Positions 23,557-34,650 of a DNA stretch of 64,000 nt are shown piece by piece (the stretch's first letter is position 1; every line of letters begins with the position of its first letter). The translations under genes and the position numbers were made by a program. This DNA comes from Rotaria socialis. Its lineage: Eukaryota > Rotifera > Eurotatoria > Philodinida > Philodinidae. Location: NCBI GenBank assembly GCA_905331475.1, contig CAJNYU010004581.1:1-64000 (forward strand), written 5' to 3'. The notes under the pieces were generated by a model. The model had not been told where the DNA came from, made no database searches, and saw only the letters and a program-made list of their open reading frames with translations.

Positions 23557-25627
23557 CTACAAACCTCGTAACGACTCGACTTCAGCTGTGCCATAATCGA
23601 TGAAGAGTTTGATTTCGTCACACCAATTGTTCTTGTTGTGAATTGCATTATGATCTGGATTGAACGTGACAAGAACATCAAGTTCCTTCATATCTTCATG
23701 TAACCTCATAATGGTGTTATTTTCCGTTGCGTCTACATAAAGGAGGTATAATCATTATAATTACTTTATGGTTACAGTGTAGTTACCTAAAATATTTTTA
23801 TCAATGATTGTTCCATTTTGACTCTTTCCATTCAGTTCAATGGACACACCGTTTGTCATCTTCGCATCCAATACGGCTAGAGAATATTTCCAGAAGCCTG
23901 GATCCCAATGTGCTAAACCGACTTTTTGATACATGCTAGCTCCAACATTGTTGGATTGCAAAGCAAAATGACAATTATTGAAATCTGTCTCAGTTTTCAT
24001 AGTGGTAATGTTACCGTGTGTGAGTACCCAGCTGAGGAGAAGAGAAGTATTGCAATCAGCATAACCGTTTTTAATCAAGTTCGGATTACGAACGCGCGTT
24101 CCATTAGGTAATAGAGCATCTTGGATCGAGAGAGCACTCTCCAATTGACTACGCGTAACGTTTGTTCCAGCGAAATCGGCCTTGTTCAGGTTAGCAAGTG
24201 AAAAGTTCGTATTGGTTAAGTCAGCATTGTTAAAGGAAGCACTTTTGGCATTAACTTGAAAGAAAATTGACTCCGATAAATTTGAACTATTAAAATGAGC
24301 TTCAATACAACGAGTTCGTTCAAATTTTGTATAAGGCATCACGGCGTTGCGAAAATTAACTGAATCTAAAAGTAGAATTAAGAAAATTTATTTCATGATC
24401 ATGAAAAAATTTACAGCCAGTATAACCTAATATAGTGAATGAAAAGCTGACGCTGAAGAGTTGAGTGCATGAAAAGTCGACCTTGTAGAGCTTCGTCGAT
24501 GAAAATTGGACATTGTTGAACTGAGCAGATAAAAATCGAACGTTATTGAGGTCGATATAACTTTCTTCTGAGGATGAAAAGAAGACATTATCGAGCCTAG
24601 CGGATGGGAAATCTACATCCAGGAGTTTAGCATATGAAAATTTGACATTGCTAAGGTTAGCCAATGAAAAGTCAACATTAGTGAGAGTGGCGAAAGAAAA
24701 ATCAACATAGCTGAGATTGGTATATGCAAAATTGATATTGAAGAGTTGAGAAGATGAAAAATTGACATGGTCGATAATGGCGGATGGAAACTTGACCCAA
24801 TTGAGCACAGCAGATGAAAAGTTGACCTTATGAAACGAAGCAGATGAAAAGTTAACATTTTCAAGCCACGCGAATGACAAGTTACTGTTGTCAAACGAAG
24901 TATTTGAAAAGTTGACAAAGTTGAATCGAGCAGATAAAAAGTTGGCATCATGGAGCTCGGCAAATGTAAATTCCACATTTTCAAGCTGAGCGGACGACCA
25001 GCTGCTATCGTTAAATCGAGTACGTGAAAAATTGATGTGTTTCATTCCAACACCAATGAAGGTAGCATTAGATAGAAAAGTACTAGCCAGTGAGATATTG
25101 TCCAGTTGTTTTCTATAGATTGCTAAATGGCGAAAATCAATACCAGGAAGTTCCGCTGTGGAAAGATCCAGCGAAATTTGTTCTCTTGTTCCGCTAAGTT
25201 GTTCAGATTCATGGAGGAATCGAATAATGCGAATATTGCGCTGCGGATCCAGTCGGCGAAAGATATTTAGAGTTTTGGCACGGGCAAGTGTCATTGGAAC
25301 TCGATTAGAAATGAGTGATCCATTGTACTTCTCGAACAATTGACCAATCCCCTTAATATAGGCATCGAAAATATCATCTCGATATCGCTCAGCAGCTATA
25401 TCTCTCTCTACTCGACGGTTCTCTTCAGCTGCCTTTTGATCTTCCTCACGCTGTTGCTTGTTAGCATTCTGTTGATTAACAGTAATAACAACAGTGAAGA
25501 TGCCTAGCATGACCGGTAATAGTAGAGACGATATTGACTTTGATGCCTGAATAAACGTTACATTACAGAATTTACGATTTTGAACAAAATTTCGTTTCGT
25601 TTGTGTAGAGTTCTCGTGCAGACTCAT
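23557..25627 (-). CDS. Membrane-anchored pentapeptide-repeat protein, 655 aa
   Basis: Three exons: 25627-24415, 24365-23787 and 23732-23557, with GT-AG introns of 49 and 54 bp. The total is 656 codons. Residues about 30-50 (ISSLLLPVMLGIFTVVITV) form one membrane segment, followed by a charged coiled-coil-like stretch rich in Q, E and R. From about residue 165 to 470, tandem pentads of the pattern A(N/D)LxxVxFS recur and should fold as a right-handed quadrilateral beta-helix. The C-terminal part (about 470-655) holds NNCHFAL...GFWKYSLAVLDA and ENNT...LDVLVTFNPDH...DEIKLFIDYG and is an unrecognised globular domain. Family role is unclear outside bacteria, where some pentapeptide proteins mimic DNA. 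This layout suggests a cell-surface or organelle-membrane protein. Ending exon 2 at 23787 rather than reading to 23761 keeps the last exon in frame. Confidence 0.8.
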
Positions 25628-26045
25628 TCGTTTCTTTTCTATTTAAGAAGTAAAAGTTAAAAAACACGAGAATGAAACAGTATTCAGACGTTCTTTCCTA
25701 TGCGCTCTCTCAACCAAAATACATCTAGACAATGTTTGATCCGTATGAAATACATGTATATCTGATTTCAATTCTATCAAAGTCATGTTTTAACATGGAT
25801 TCATTAACTCAACACATACACGCTCATAATACAATAAAAAGAACGTGATAGAATAATCCATGCGTTTTGTTTGACTGCATTGTTAGAAGCATACGTGTTT
25901 GAATTAAATATTTATTAGAAAAGCACATGTCATTGATATTGAAAGAACCCATATGCAGATTATCAGTAATATTCATATTAATATGAAACAAAAATAGAAA
26001 TAAGACGCAGGTGTGGGTGTATATTTTATAACCACACCCATCGGA
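25628..26045. other. Intergenic with a TG-rich inverted motif
   Basis: No gene. At about 26008-26041, GGTGTGGGTGTATA and TATAACCACACCCAT form a short inverted repeat directly before the first visible exon of the broken monooxygenase. Confidence 0.4.
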
Positions 26046-27655
26046 CGATACAACATATTTGTGTAAAATTTACAAAACTCCTGCGAATCTTACGTCTAAA
26101 CGACATATCATCGCTGTATGTATTCATATACGTACAATCAATTTATGTTTATTATTGACTTCATATAGAACAAAACCTTAATTGAATCAGAGAATCAAGA
26201 TTTTCTTCATCATATACTCTTCTATGAATGTGGTGCCTTGGCTCAGTTTAATGATTCAAATTTACCTCAAGGTTTATGTGAGAGCATTCTAAGTCAAATC
26301 AGACTATGTAAAGTAAACGTTGCAATTGGTTGGGGAGTTGGTGGAGATTATGTAAGAACTATTCACAGATTTTCATAAAATAAAAAGGTTGACCGATATA
26401 AATTTAATAAATGACTGAATATCCTCCAGAGGCTGGTTATCCAATCGGTGGTGATTTTGAAATCAAATACTATATGATTGAAACTCATTTCAATAATCCA
26501 AATCGACTTTCAAGTAAATGAACTACAACATAGTTGATAGTTTCGAATAGGAAAAAAGTTATTTAATTCAATTTTAGGTATTGATGGTAGTTCAGGTATT
26601 CAATTTTACCTTGGTGATCAATTACGTCAATACGATATTGGTTATTTACCATTTGGTACAGATATTCGGCCAAATACTCTTGCTATTCCACCTTATGCAC
26701 AAAATTTTATTGTTGATTCCTTTTGTCCAAACTCTGTGACTATGGTTTGTTTCATATGATCTTAATCTCTTTATTTATTTCATTGTTTATTTAGAATATT
26801 CCAAATTCTGAAATATCAATTGTCTCAGCTTTTCCACATGCTCATTTACACGTTAAAATAAGAAATAGATTTTTCAATTAAGTTTAGTTTAAATATAGGT
26901 CGAAGTATATAAATAAAAATAATTCGAAATACAACAGCTATCAAATATTTAATTAATGCTAAATCATTCAATTTTAACTATCAACTGCAAACTCGTTTTA
27001 CGCAACCAATTATATTATACTCAGTAAGAGAATGAACATTGTTTTTTCATCTTTAATGAATATTTTCAGGGTGATGAATTCGTAAATCGATGTGTTTATA
27101 ATACAATGAATAAGACGCCAATAACCTTGGTAAAACCGATCGATGTGACAATCAATTTTAATTATTCCATTACTTGTGATTTTCAGGGAGGTGAAAGTGT
27201 ACACAATGAAATGTGTCTGAATATGTTCGTTTATTATCCTAGAATGGAAAATTTTTCTGTCTGCTTAAACAGCATATTGACTTCATCCTAGAGTACATTA
27301 ATGCGAAAGAATGCATCGTACTTATAATTTTGTTTATTAAAAACATTGTTGTTACTTTTTTATTATGCAGATCAATTTTTGATTATGGACAATTTATGCA
27401 ATGACTAATGAGTATCCAATGGGCACCACAAGTAACTCACAATGGCAAGAGTTTTATAATAATGCTTCGCGAATTATCATCTATGGTCGAGCAGAAAATC
27501 TTCGTTATAATATTTTATATCCATTGTTACAATATAAAGATTTGGAGCAAAAACAATGTAATCAAACATCAACTTTTAATCATGCAATATACCTTGCTTC
27601 CAATATCTCTATGAGTTTGTTCCTCATGATACATTTAATGATATTAAAAATATAA
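26046..27655 (+). pseudogene. DBH-like copper monooxygenase, truncated and broken
   Basis: Exons in order read DTTYLCKIYK (to 26115), HHILFYECGALAQF...GWGVGGDY, YPPEAGYPIGG...MIETHFNNP, IQFYLGDQLRQYDIGYLPFG, SAFPHAHLH, GDEFVNRCVYN and GGESVHNEMCLNMFVYYPR. These are the landmark motifs of Cu2 ascorbate-dependent monooxygenases (DBH/MOXD type), including the HH, HAH and M copper ligands. The N-terminal DOMON region is absent. One acceptor has TAA where TAG is expected (about 26412). An in-frame TAA lies at 26910-26912, and the last part (27370-27655) needs frame changes. Introns are 50-90 bp. In the intact family the product hydroxylates phenylethylamine-like substrates in the secretory pathway; this copy should not work. 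Confidence 0.8.
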
Positions 27656-27866
27656 TTCATATTTTAAAACACTGTACATTAGTACATCTACTATCTATAT
27701 ATTTAAAAACAACGAGATAGTAATAAGATGCATCTTGTCAGTGAAATGTGACATATTATAATAGTAATGTTTGACTAATATTTTTGCAATATTGAGACTA
27801 TCTATGTATGAATATAGTATATGAGCTAACGAGGATCAACTACATTTAAGCGTAACACAGCTGATT

Positions 27867-28420
27867 AATTTTTGTTGGTTGATGGTTGTTGTCTTTGCTG
27901 TTGCTGTTGCTGTAGAAGTTGAAGTTTTCGTTGGATTTGTTGTTTAACTTTAAAAAGAATCGGATCCCATGCTTCACTAAGCTTATTATGCTTGTTAATG
28001 GATTCGTTAATTAATGAATAAATCCAAGTTTTTTCTTGTTCTATTATAATTGCGTTTTCAGTGTTAAATAAGCATTTTTAACGATTTCTCTCGATATGTT
28101 GGGCAATTTCTGATTTATTGTCGACTTTATTTATGAGTTGATAGTGTTGATTCATTCTCTTTTTTATGCCTACTTTGTTTCATCATTATAAATTTTTGGC
28201 GGGTTGCAATCACATTGAATTTGATATATCACTGATCTGGATTATGACTTCATCGATTGATTTAAAACGGATCGTAGCTTGTTTCGATAGAAGAAATATT
28301 ATTTAATATTTAATTTTTCTAATCTTCGTTTGAGTACTTCAATTCCTGGAACATGGTAAATTTATCCTGTATTTAAATTCTTTGCTATTAGGTGTTAATG
28401 GATTTTTCCCTTTTGATGTT
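27867..28420 (-). pseudogene. Unrecognised decayed coding region
   Basis: On the minus strand a frame ends in a glutamine-rich tail (SEAWDPILFKVKQQIQRK, then Q-rich, stop near 27867). Upstream in the same sense are EQEKTWIYSLINESINKH, NQHYQLINKVDNKSEIAQHI and RFKSIDEVIIQISD, separated by stops and a shift near 28080. The composition is clearly protein-like but broken. I do not recognise the family. Confidence 0.5.
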
Positions 28421-28597
28421 TCACAAGCTTATTTAATTAGTTTTTCTATTACATTATAACTGGATAATCAGAGTTAATTAACATTCTTCGTAATTTGTTA
28501 AGATCTTCGTGTTGTTCTTTAGGATCTTTTGTTGTTTTAATGATTCTTCGGTTCATATTTTTGAGTATATTTGTTTTTACAGCTTTCCCATGTAATA

Positions 28598-28985
28598 AAA
28601 ACCGCATGAAAATCGGCGGTTAACCGTGGTTTTACCGGTCCGGTTACCGGCTCTCATTACCGCAGAACGGATAAATACCGCGGTTTACCACAAAAAATGA
28701 ACTGGCATTTACCGCGGTAAACCGCCGGTTTTGATTAATACCGCGGTTACCGCTAAAAAAAAGCGGTTAACCGGTTCATCTATAATTTTTGACAGAAAAA
28801 GTCTTCCAAATCATCAATTAAAATATTTTAAAGATCCCTTTTTTTTACTTTTACATGTGATAAACATGCGCAAAAAACCGCCGATTTACCGCGGTTTTAC
28901 CGGTCCGGTTACCGGCTCTCATAACCGCAGAACTGATAAATACCGCGGTTTACCGCAAAAATTGATCCGGTATTCGCAACATGGG
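28598..28985. repeat. Palindromic array of ACCGCGGTTTACCGG words
   Basis: GGTTTTACCGGTCCGGTTAC followed by CGGCTCTCAT occurs twice, near 28630 and 28894, about 265 bp apart. Between and around the copies are many ACCGCGGT palindromes in both directions. No coding potential. It resembles the other word-array elements here. Confidence 0.8.
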
Positions 28986-29114
28986 TTGTTATGACTGGAA
29001 CGATAATTTAGAAAGCGAGTAGCTGCGGTTTCTTTTCTCAGCCATCTGATTTCTATTTCTTATCTGTTGTTAATTCTTTCTTTTGTTATGGCTGTGTCTG
29101 GAAAATTAATTTTA

Positions 29115-29190
29115 TTGTGAGTGTGGATGTGGGGTGTGACTCTGCTATTTAGTTACACATCTTACCCACACCCACACACCCAACTATCTG
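29115..29190. repeat. Short TG/CA tract with telomere-like TGTGGG
   Basis: GAGTGTGGATGTGGGGTGTG is followed by ACCCACACCCACACACCC. The latter reads as two TGTGGG units on the minus strand. TGTGGG is the bdelloid telomeric unit as I remember it. The tract is too short to be a telomere; it could be chance or a healed end. Confidence 0.35.
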
Positions 29191-29543
29191 AAGATCAGCA
29201 TTGCTTATTAGTTATAAATGGTTACTGAATTTTGACCATAATCCATTTATTTGGTATATTAAAAATTTATATACAACAATATCTGTTTTTAATTAAATTC
29301 TAGATTTATTTTTAGACTATATGAAGTGAGTCTAATTTTATGTAATGAATGAATTAAAAATATCATTTCGAAAATTACACGAAACATTCTATAGCACTCA
29401 ACCGTAAAATATAAAACTTCTTTTTTATTTTTCAGAAGAATCGATCGTTTTATCAACAATAACTTGTAGAGAAACCTTAGTTTTTTTCTTAGCCTATTGA
29501 TAACAATATCAAAAAAAAAGTAGAAACATCTGTATCAGAAAAA

Positions 29544-30715
29544 ATGAATCATTATTCAGTACCAACATCATTATCATCAAGTGATATACTTCTTTCAACG
29601 GTTAAAAATAAGTGATGATCATCTTTTATTAGAATTAACTGAAGTCCTTGAAAAATATATGTATAATGCATATGAACAAGTAGCACTGTCACTTCCGCCA
29701 ATTGCCTTAAGTAATTGTTAACTTTTATTTTTTAATTTAATAAACTTATTTTCATCACACTGTTAAATTCGTTTTTATTATAAATAAATCTACATGTTTT
29801 CAATGGTCTAATCGTTTCATATTTTAATTATCTTAACCGCTATATGAAGTAATCGATATAAATCATCAATACGAAATTTTCCTTTAGATGATTAATTTAA
29901 CCAAACGCATCAAGAAATTATTTGAAGGGTATGATCTATCAATGGATGGTAAGTTACATAAAATTCAAAATATAATTAAAACGAAATAAGAGTCATTTAT
30001 CACCATTTTTGCAAGAAATATACTTGATTTTGAATGACAATTAGCACTAATTCTAGTATTTATCCAACATAAGAAACATCAGATATGCGTATTCGAATGA
30101 AAAGATCGATCAACTTCTACTTCAGACATGTATCGTTAACAATTAATAAAATTGTAGTTTTTTTAGTACATGGTCAATTCATATGCAATTAATGTACTGT
30201 TTTTAATACGACAGAAAGAGATGATTGGTTGAAGTATGCACGAAAATATCATTACTCGGAATTCGCCCGTTTAGTCCGGGAGAGAAAAGGTTGTCAAACG
30301 GCTCTTAATGATCAACCAATTGCCAATATATCAGATAATGAAGTAATATAATTGCTTAAAACATTTTAATAAAAAAAGTGTTTGGATATTTTTTGTATCG
30401 TTTAGGATGATAATGATGATGAAACTGCTAATTCTGATACACCACGTTTTGAATTTGATGCTTTAACAGCTAGTACAGATTCACGTCGTCTTGCTTCTCA
30501 ACGATGATTTCAACCAGGTCGTCCAGCATCGGGTACAATTCCACGTGATTTTATTCATCAACGTCAATTTCAACCAAATTGTCCACCACCAAATATAAAT
30601 CAATATTGTTTTATTCCTCAACAACAATTTCAACCAAATCATGCGACAACAGATACAATTCCACGTGATTTTATTTCTCAACAGCAATTGCATTTTGGTA
30701 ATACAACTAGTCTCC
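29544..30715 (+). pseudogene. Unrecognised multi-exon gene, broken
   Basis: ATG 29544 opens MNHYSVPTSLSSSDILLSTV, then shifts frame into ISDDHLLLELTEVLEKYMYN (to 29710). Later blocks are MINLTKRIKKLFEGYDLSMD, then RDDWLKYARKYHYSEFARLV...NISDNE, joined across a clean intron (about 30344-30406) to DDNDDETANSDTPRFEF. A stop (TGA, 30505-30507) interrupts the C-terminal repeats of the type QFQPN...IPRDFI. A word-array palindrome follows at once. The splice signals look real but the frame breaks indicate a relic. No family recognised. Confidence 0.5.
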
Positions 30716-30862
30716 TGTACGGGTGCAACTTTTCATACCCGGAGCCGGACCGAGTGATTTTTCCCACACCCGGAACCGACCGGACCCGGCGCCCTTACGC
30801 CCGTACCCGAACCGGAACCGGACAGCTAAACCCGGTACCCGACCGGGTTGTAGTCAAAATTT
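30715..30862. repeat. Word-array element, ACCCGG/CCGGAACC type
   Basis: Dense CCCGG, CCGGAACCGG and CCCGACCGGGT words in both directions within AT-rich DNA. It sits at the point where the upstream broken frame ends. Probable small hAT-type non-autonomous element; ends not proven. Confidence 0.7.
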
Positions 30863-31836
30863 TGCTTATAGTTTATTAGTGACATGATCTCAATGAGATA
30901 AGTAATCGATAATAAAAGATCAATAAAATTAATAAATAATAAATAACATCAAAGACGATGTTTTTGTTGTTCAACTAAGATCTAGAAGATAAAATAGAAG
31001 TGAATTCAAATGAGAAATTATAGAGAAATTAATTATATTTACAATCAATAGTAGATAACATTAAAAACTACATTTTTGTGGTAGAATAGATGATGAAGAG
31101 CTGAGCTAGGACAAAAAATAACAATTAATGAGCATGTATAAGTATGTGAGAATGGATACTTACGATGCTTCATGTAAATGTGAGGCGGTATAGATCAGTT
31201 ATATAAAGCAGCTATATAGCACACTCAGCGAAGTTTCTTTAACATATAAGTAGAACCATGGTGTTTGTGGGTTAGATTAGGTGACTCATCGTGGCTGTTG
31301 AGTATACTAGTGAATAATAACCCAATAAGATTCACATCCCTATGACTGAAATGCCTGAAATCGACAATGATATCTGAAAATTTCATGTTTCTTCTTGATG
31401 TCACTAGTTGATCGGTCGGGTGCCGGTTTTTTGAAAATTCCTCAGCCCGACCCGACTTTTTTTCTCAGACCCGGCACCCGGTCCGACCCGGAGCTTTTCA
31501 CCCGAACCCAGGCACCGGGTCGGGTCGGGTGCCGGTTACCCGGCCCGGCTGCAGTACACTATGTCACAGTTGAAAGAAATTGATATTCGTTTTCCTGGGG
31601 AAAAAAGTCTACAAATATTCTAATTGTTTGCGTAAGATTCTCTGTTAAACATGTAAAAATAAGAGTTAGTTATTTGATAGTTGATTTCGTTACTCTAATG
31701 TTTTACATCCAAATAAGAATGTAAATAAATATATCATTCTGTGATATTACAGCAAACAATTTTTTTTTGATCGATTTGAATTAAATGAGACTTTCTTGCG
31801 AAAAACTTATTGGGCATTTTTTATGTTTCTATTTAG
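30863..31836. other. No gene; second ACCCGG array at 31412-31552
   Basis: The only structure is GGTCGGGTGCCGGTTTTTTG ... GGGTCGGGTGCCGGTTACCC, an array using the same words as 30715-30862. TRPM exons upstream of 31837 were looked for here and not found. Confidence 0.6.
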
Positions 31837-33788
31837 GTTATTGATTTATTTCGTTTGATTGTTATTGTCGTAATTGTTCTAATGAGCTTTGGCGTATCAA
31901 GACAAGCAATTAAATTTCCCAATGAAGATTGGAGTTGGCATTCCGTTAAAAACATATTTCTTGAGCCTTATTTTATGGTATTATCATGTTCTTGAAATTC
32001 GTCAATAAATCTTTGCAATCGTTATTTTTTCATTTTAATTAGATTTATGGTGAAGTATATGCCGAGGACATCGATCCACCATGTAATCGAACTGCCGATC
32101 CAAGTGCGCCAGGTTGTCAATTTGGACATTTTATAACTCCTATTACTATGACTGCATTTCTACTTGTTTGTAATATACTTTTGCTTTCAATGTTAATGGC
32201 TCAATTTACATCAACATTTATGCGGCTAAGTCGATTATCCGATCAGGTACAAATTTGCTTAGTTTTGTTTTTCCTTTATAAATTTCTATTCGACAGTACA
32301 ACTGAGATTTAACTTTTATTGTTGATCAGGTATGGAAATTTCAGCGATATCATACAATTCTTCAATATGAACAAAAACCATTGTTAGCACCACCATTAAT
32401 TATTTTTTCTCATATATTTCTTTTAATAAAAACAATTTATCGTATATGTCGTCATCGTAAACGAACATTCTACCGTGGTTTAAAGTTATTTTTAAGTGTA
32501 AAAGAAATCGAAAAATTGCGTGACTTCGAAGAAGAATGCGTACATGAATATCTTTTAGCTAAAGAAGATAAAGAAAAAAGTACAGTTGAAGAACGCATGT
32601 TAACAACATCGGACAGGTAAATTATTTTCGTTTGTCTTTTTTTCTCAACTCGAGATAATCTATTATAATTCAATTCAGAGTTTCACATATGTTAACACGC
32701 GTTGAAACACTCAAACGAAATAGTGTTCAACAAACCAGTTGTTTTCATAATTTCGATGAACGTTTACAACGCCTTGAAGATATGCAAACATCAACGATAG
32801 AATTACTTAATGTTCTCATACAAAAAGTACAAACATCATCTCATGATCAAGCAACATCCATTGAAAATATTTCAACAAAATCATACGATAAGGAAAACAA
32901 AGAAACAGACGATGATGAAATGTTAACTTTTACAGCGGTATCATCACCGGATGATATTAAAATGCCCACATCATCTTTATTATCATCGGGTGCTAGTCGT
33001 ATGATTCATTCATCAAGTTTTTCAAATCGAAAAGGAACAAATCCTATTCCAATACCAGTTTCTGCTCCACCACAAATCGTGGTTGGTTCATATACAGAAT
33101 TTCTATCCATGAAAAATATAGCTCCAACAACACTACCAACGAATGATGACCGTTTAGGTATCGGACCAACAGCACTCAGTGCATCATCATCATCGATCAA
33201 TGTTATCGATGAAATAAACTATCCAGGCTTATATGAAGCTGAAGAAACCGAACATAATATATTTGGAAAGCTAATTAAAGACCGTTTTCGTAAATTATCA
33301 GAAGTAGTAGAAGATATTGAAAGAACATTACCAAGACATCAACAACGTCAAGATGAGAAACGTGATAAGTGTGATATGATTGATGATGATGAAACATTAT
33401 CAACGATGGATTGGGTTGATACAACTGGGCGTGTTGCATATAATAGTGCACATGTATCACGTTTTGATGTTAGTCAAGATGAAGATGGGCAACATCTGAT
33501 GGCAACAGGTAGGACGATTTCGTGAACTAAACAAAATGTTTGCTTAGAAAATGTTTCATAGTAAATATTAAAATTACTATTGTTCACTAATTTAAAATGT
33601 AAAAATACGACCTCTATGTGCTCATAACGAACTATGAAACATTAACCAAATGAATACAGAAAGAAAGAAAGAAATTTTTATTTATTTATTTATTTTTAGT
33701 TATTCAACATGTACATGAAACAGACAAGGGTTCAGTACCTGATGTATTAATTCACTCGCCCAACGATGAAAATACACAATCAATATAA
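31837..33788 (+). CDS. TRPM cation channel, pore to C-terminus only (516 aa)
   Basis: Exons 31837-31977, 32043-32246, 32330-32616, 32679-33508 and 33700-33788 give 517 codons in one frame. The order is end of S5 (LIVIVVIVLMSFGVSRQAI), pore loop with EPYFMIYGEVYAEDIDPPC (the YGEVY filter region of the TRPM1/3/6/7 group), S6 (TAFLLVCNILLLSMLMAQF), then the TRP helix VWKFQRYHTILQYEQKPLLA. A coiled-coil stretch (EIEKLRDFEEECVHEYLLAK on) and a long polar tail follow. Such channels pass calcium or magnesium at the plasma membrane. The N-terminal homology regions and S1-S4 are not in the window, although the first exon keeps a good acceptor. It is therefore a 5'-truncated copy, a gene with a very distant 5' half, or an assembly loss. 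No kinase domain is visible. Confidence 0.85.
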
Positions 33789-33904
33789 TCCCATAACATT
33801 GCTTATAATTTTATTTAAATTTATCAATGAAATATACATTCAGATACACGTCAGTCACGGTCAATCGTTATTTATGCTTTTTTTTGTTTGTCTTATGTTT
33901 ATAT

Positions 33905-33984
33905 GATATATATATATATATATATATAAATCGAATCTCGGTGCTTTAATCCAGTCAGCACAGTGAAGTGAAGAACAAAACTTA

Positions 33985-34019
<35 letters not shown>

Positions 34020-34020
34020 G
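33905..34020. repeat. (TA)n and (ATT)n microsatellites
   Basis: A TA run at about 33905-33929 and an ATT run at about 33985-34019 lie in the presumed 3' UTR of the TRPM gene. Confidence 0.9.
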
Positions 34021-34650
34021 ATCAATCAATCATCGATTCAGTAATATCGTAATTATTTTCACTCAACATTTTTCTTCTTCTTTTTATTGTTGTTATTAAT
34101 GTTGTTAACAAATATAATGTAATATGTTCATCTGTATACAGAAACAACATTTTTTTTTCATTGTTCTTGTTTTACTATGTGCTTTGTAAGTGTATTGTTT
34201 GGAATTTTGCTACAAAAAAAACAAACGGCACTATAGAACGATGAATTTTTTGAAAATTTTCTTTTAAGTAAATTGACATTTTTTCTTGAAGCAATAAACT
34301 TTGTTGAATAACTTACAAGACTGTAAAAATATGTTCTCTTTATTGGTTGGCTTGGCTATGGATTTTTATGGGGATGGAAATATGTTTCTTCTTTCTGTGT
34401 GTATTCATTCGCCTAGCAACGACGTAAAAGACGGAAGAAAAAGAAAGTATCGCATACTTTATAAAAGCATTATGTCGACCATGTGCGTTTGTCCAAAGTT
34501 TACTTGGCTGTCTGCGCTGCGCGCTCTCCATTGTTTCTTTTCTTTTTTGAAAATTACAACTCAAATATTTATTGGAAGAGTTTTGTCATTCGTTGTTATA
34601 TAGTGGTTGTTTGTTACTAACATTTTCTATTTTTTTCAGTGAATTTCAGA

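Noticed and set aside
30481-30693. Trp/Leu-rich repe frame on the minus strand
   Set aside because: It is the shadow of QFQPN/IPRDFI repeats on the plus strand.
28731-31583. Gly/Pro/Arg-rich frames near 28731, 30688 and 31395
   Set aside because: They translate word-array palindromes only.
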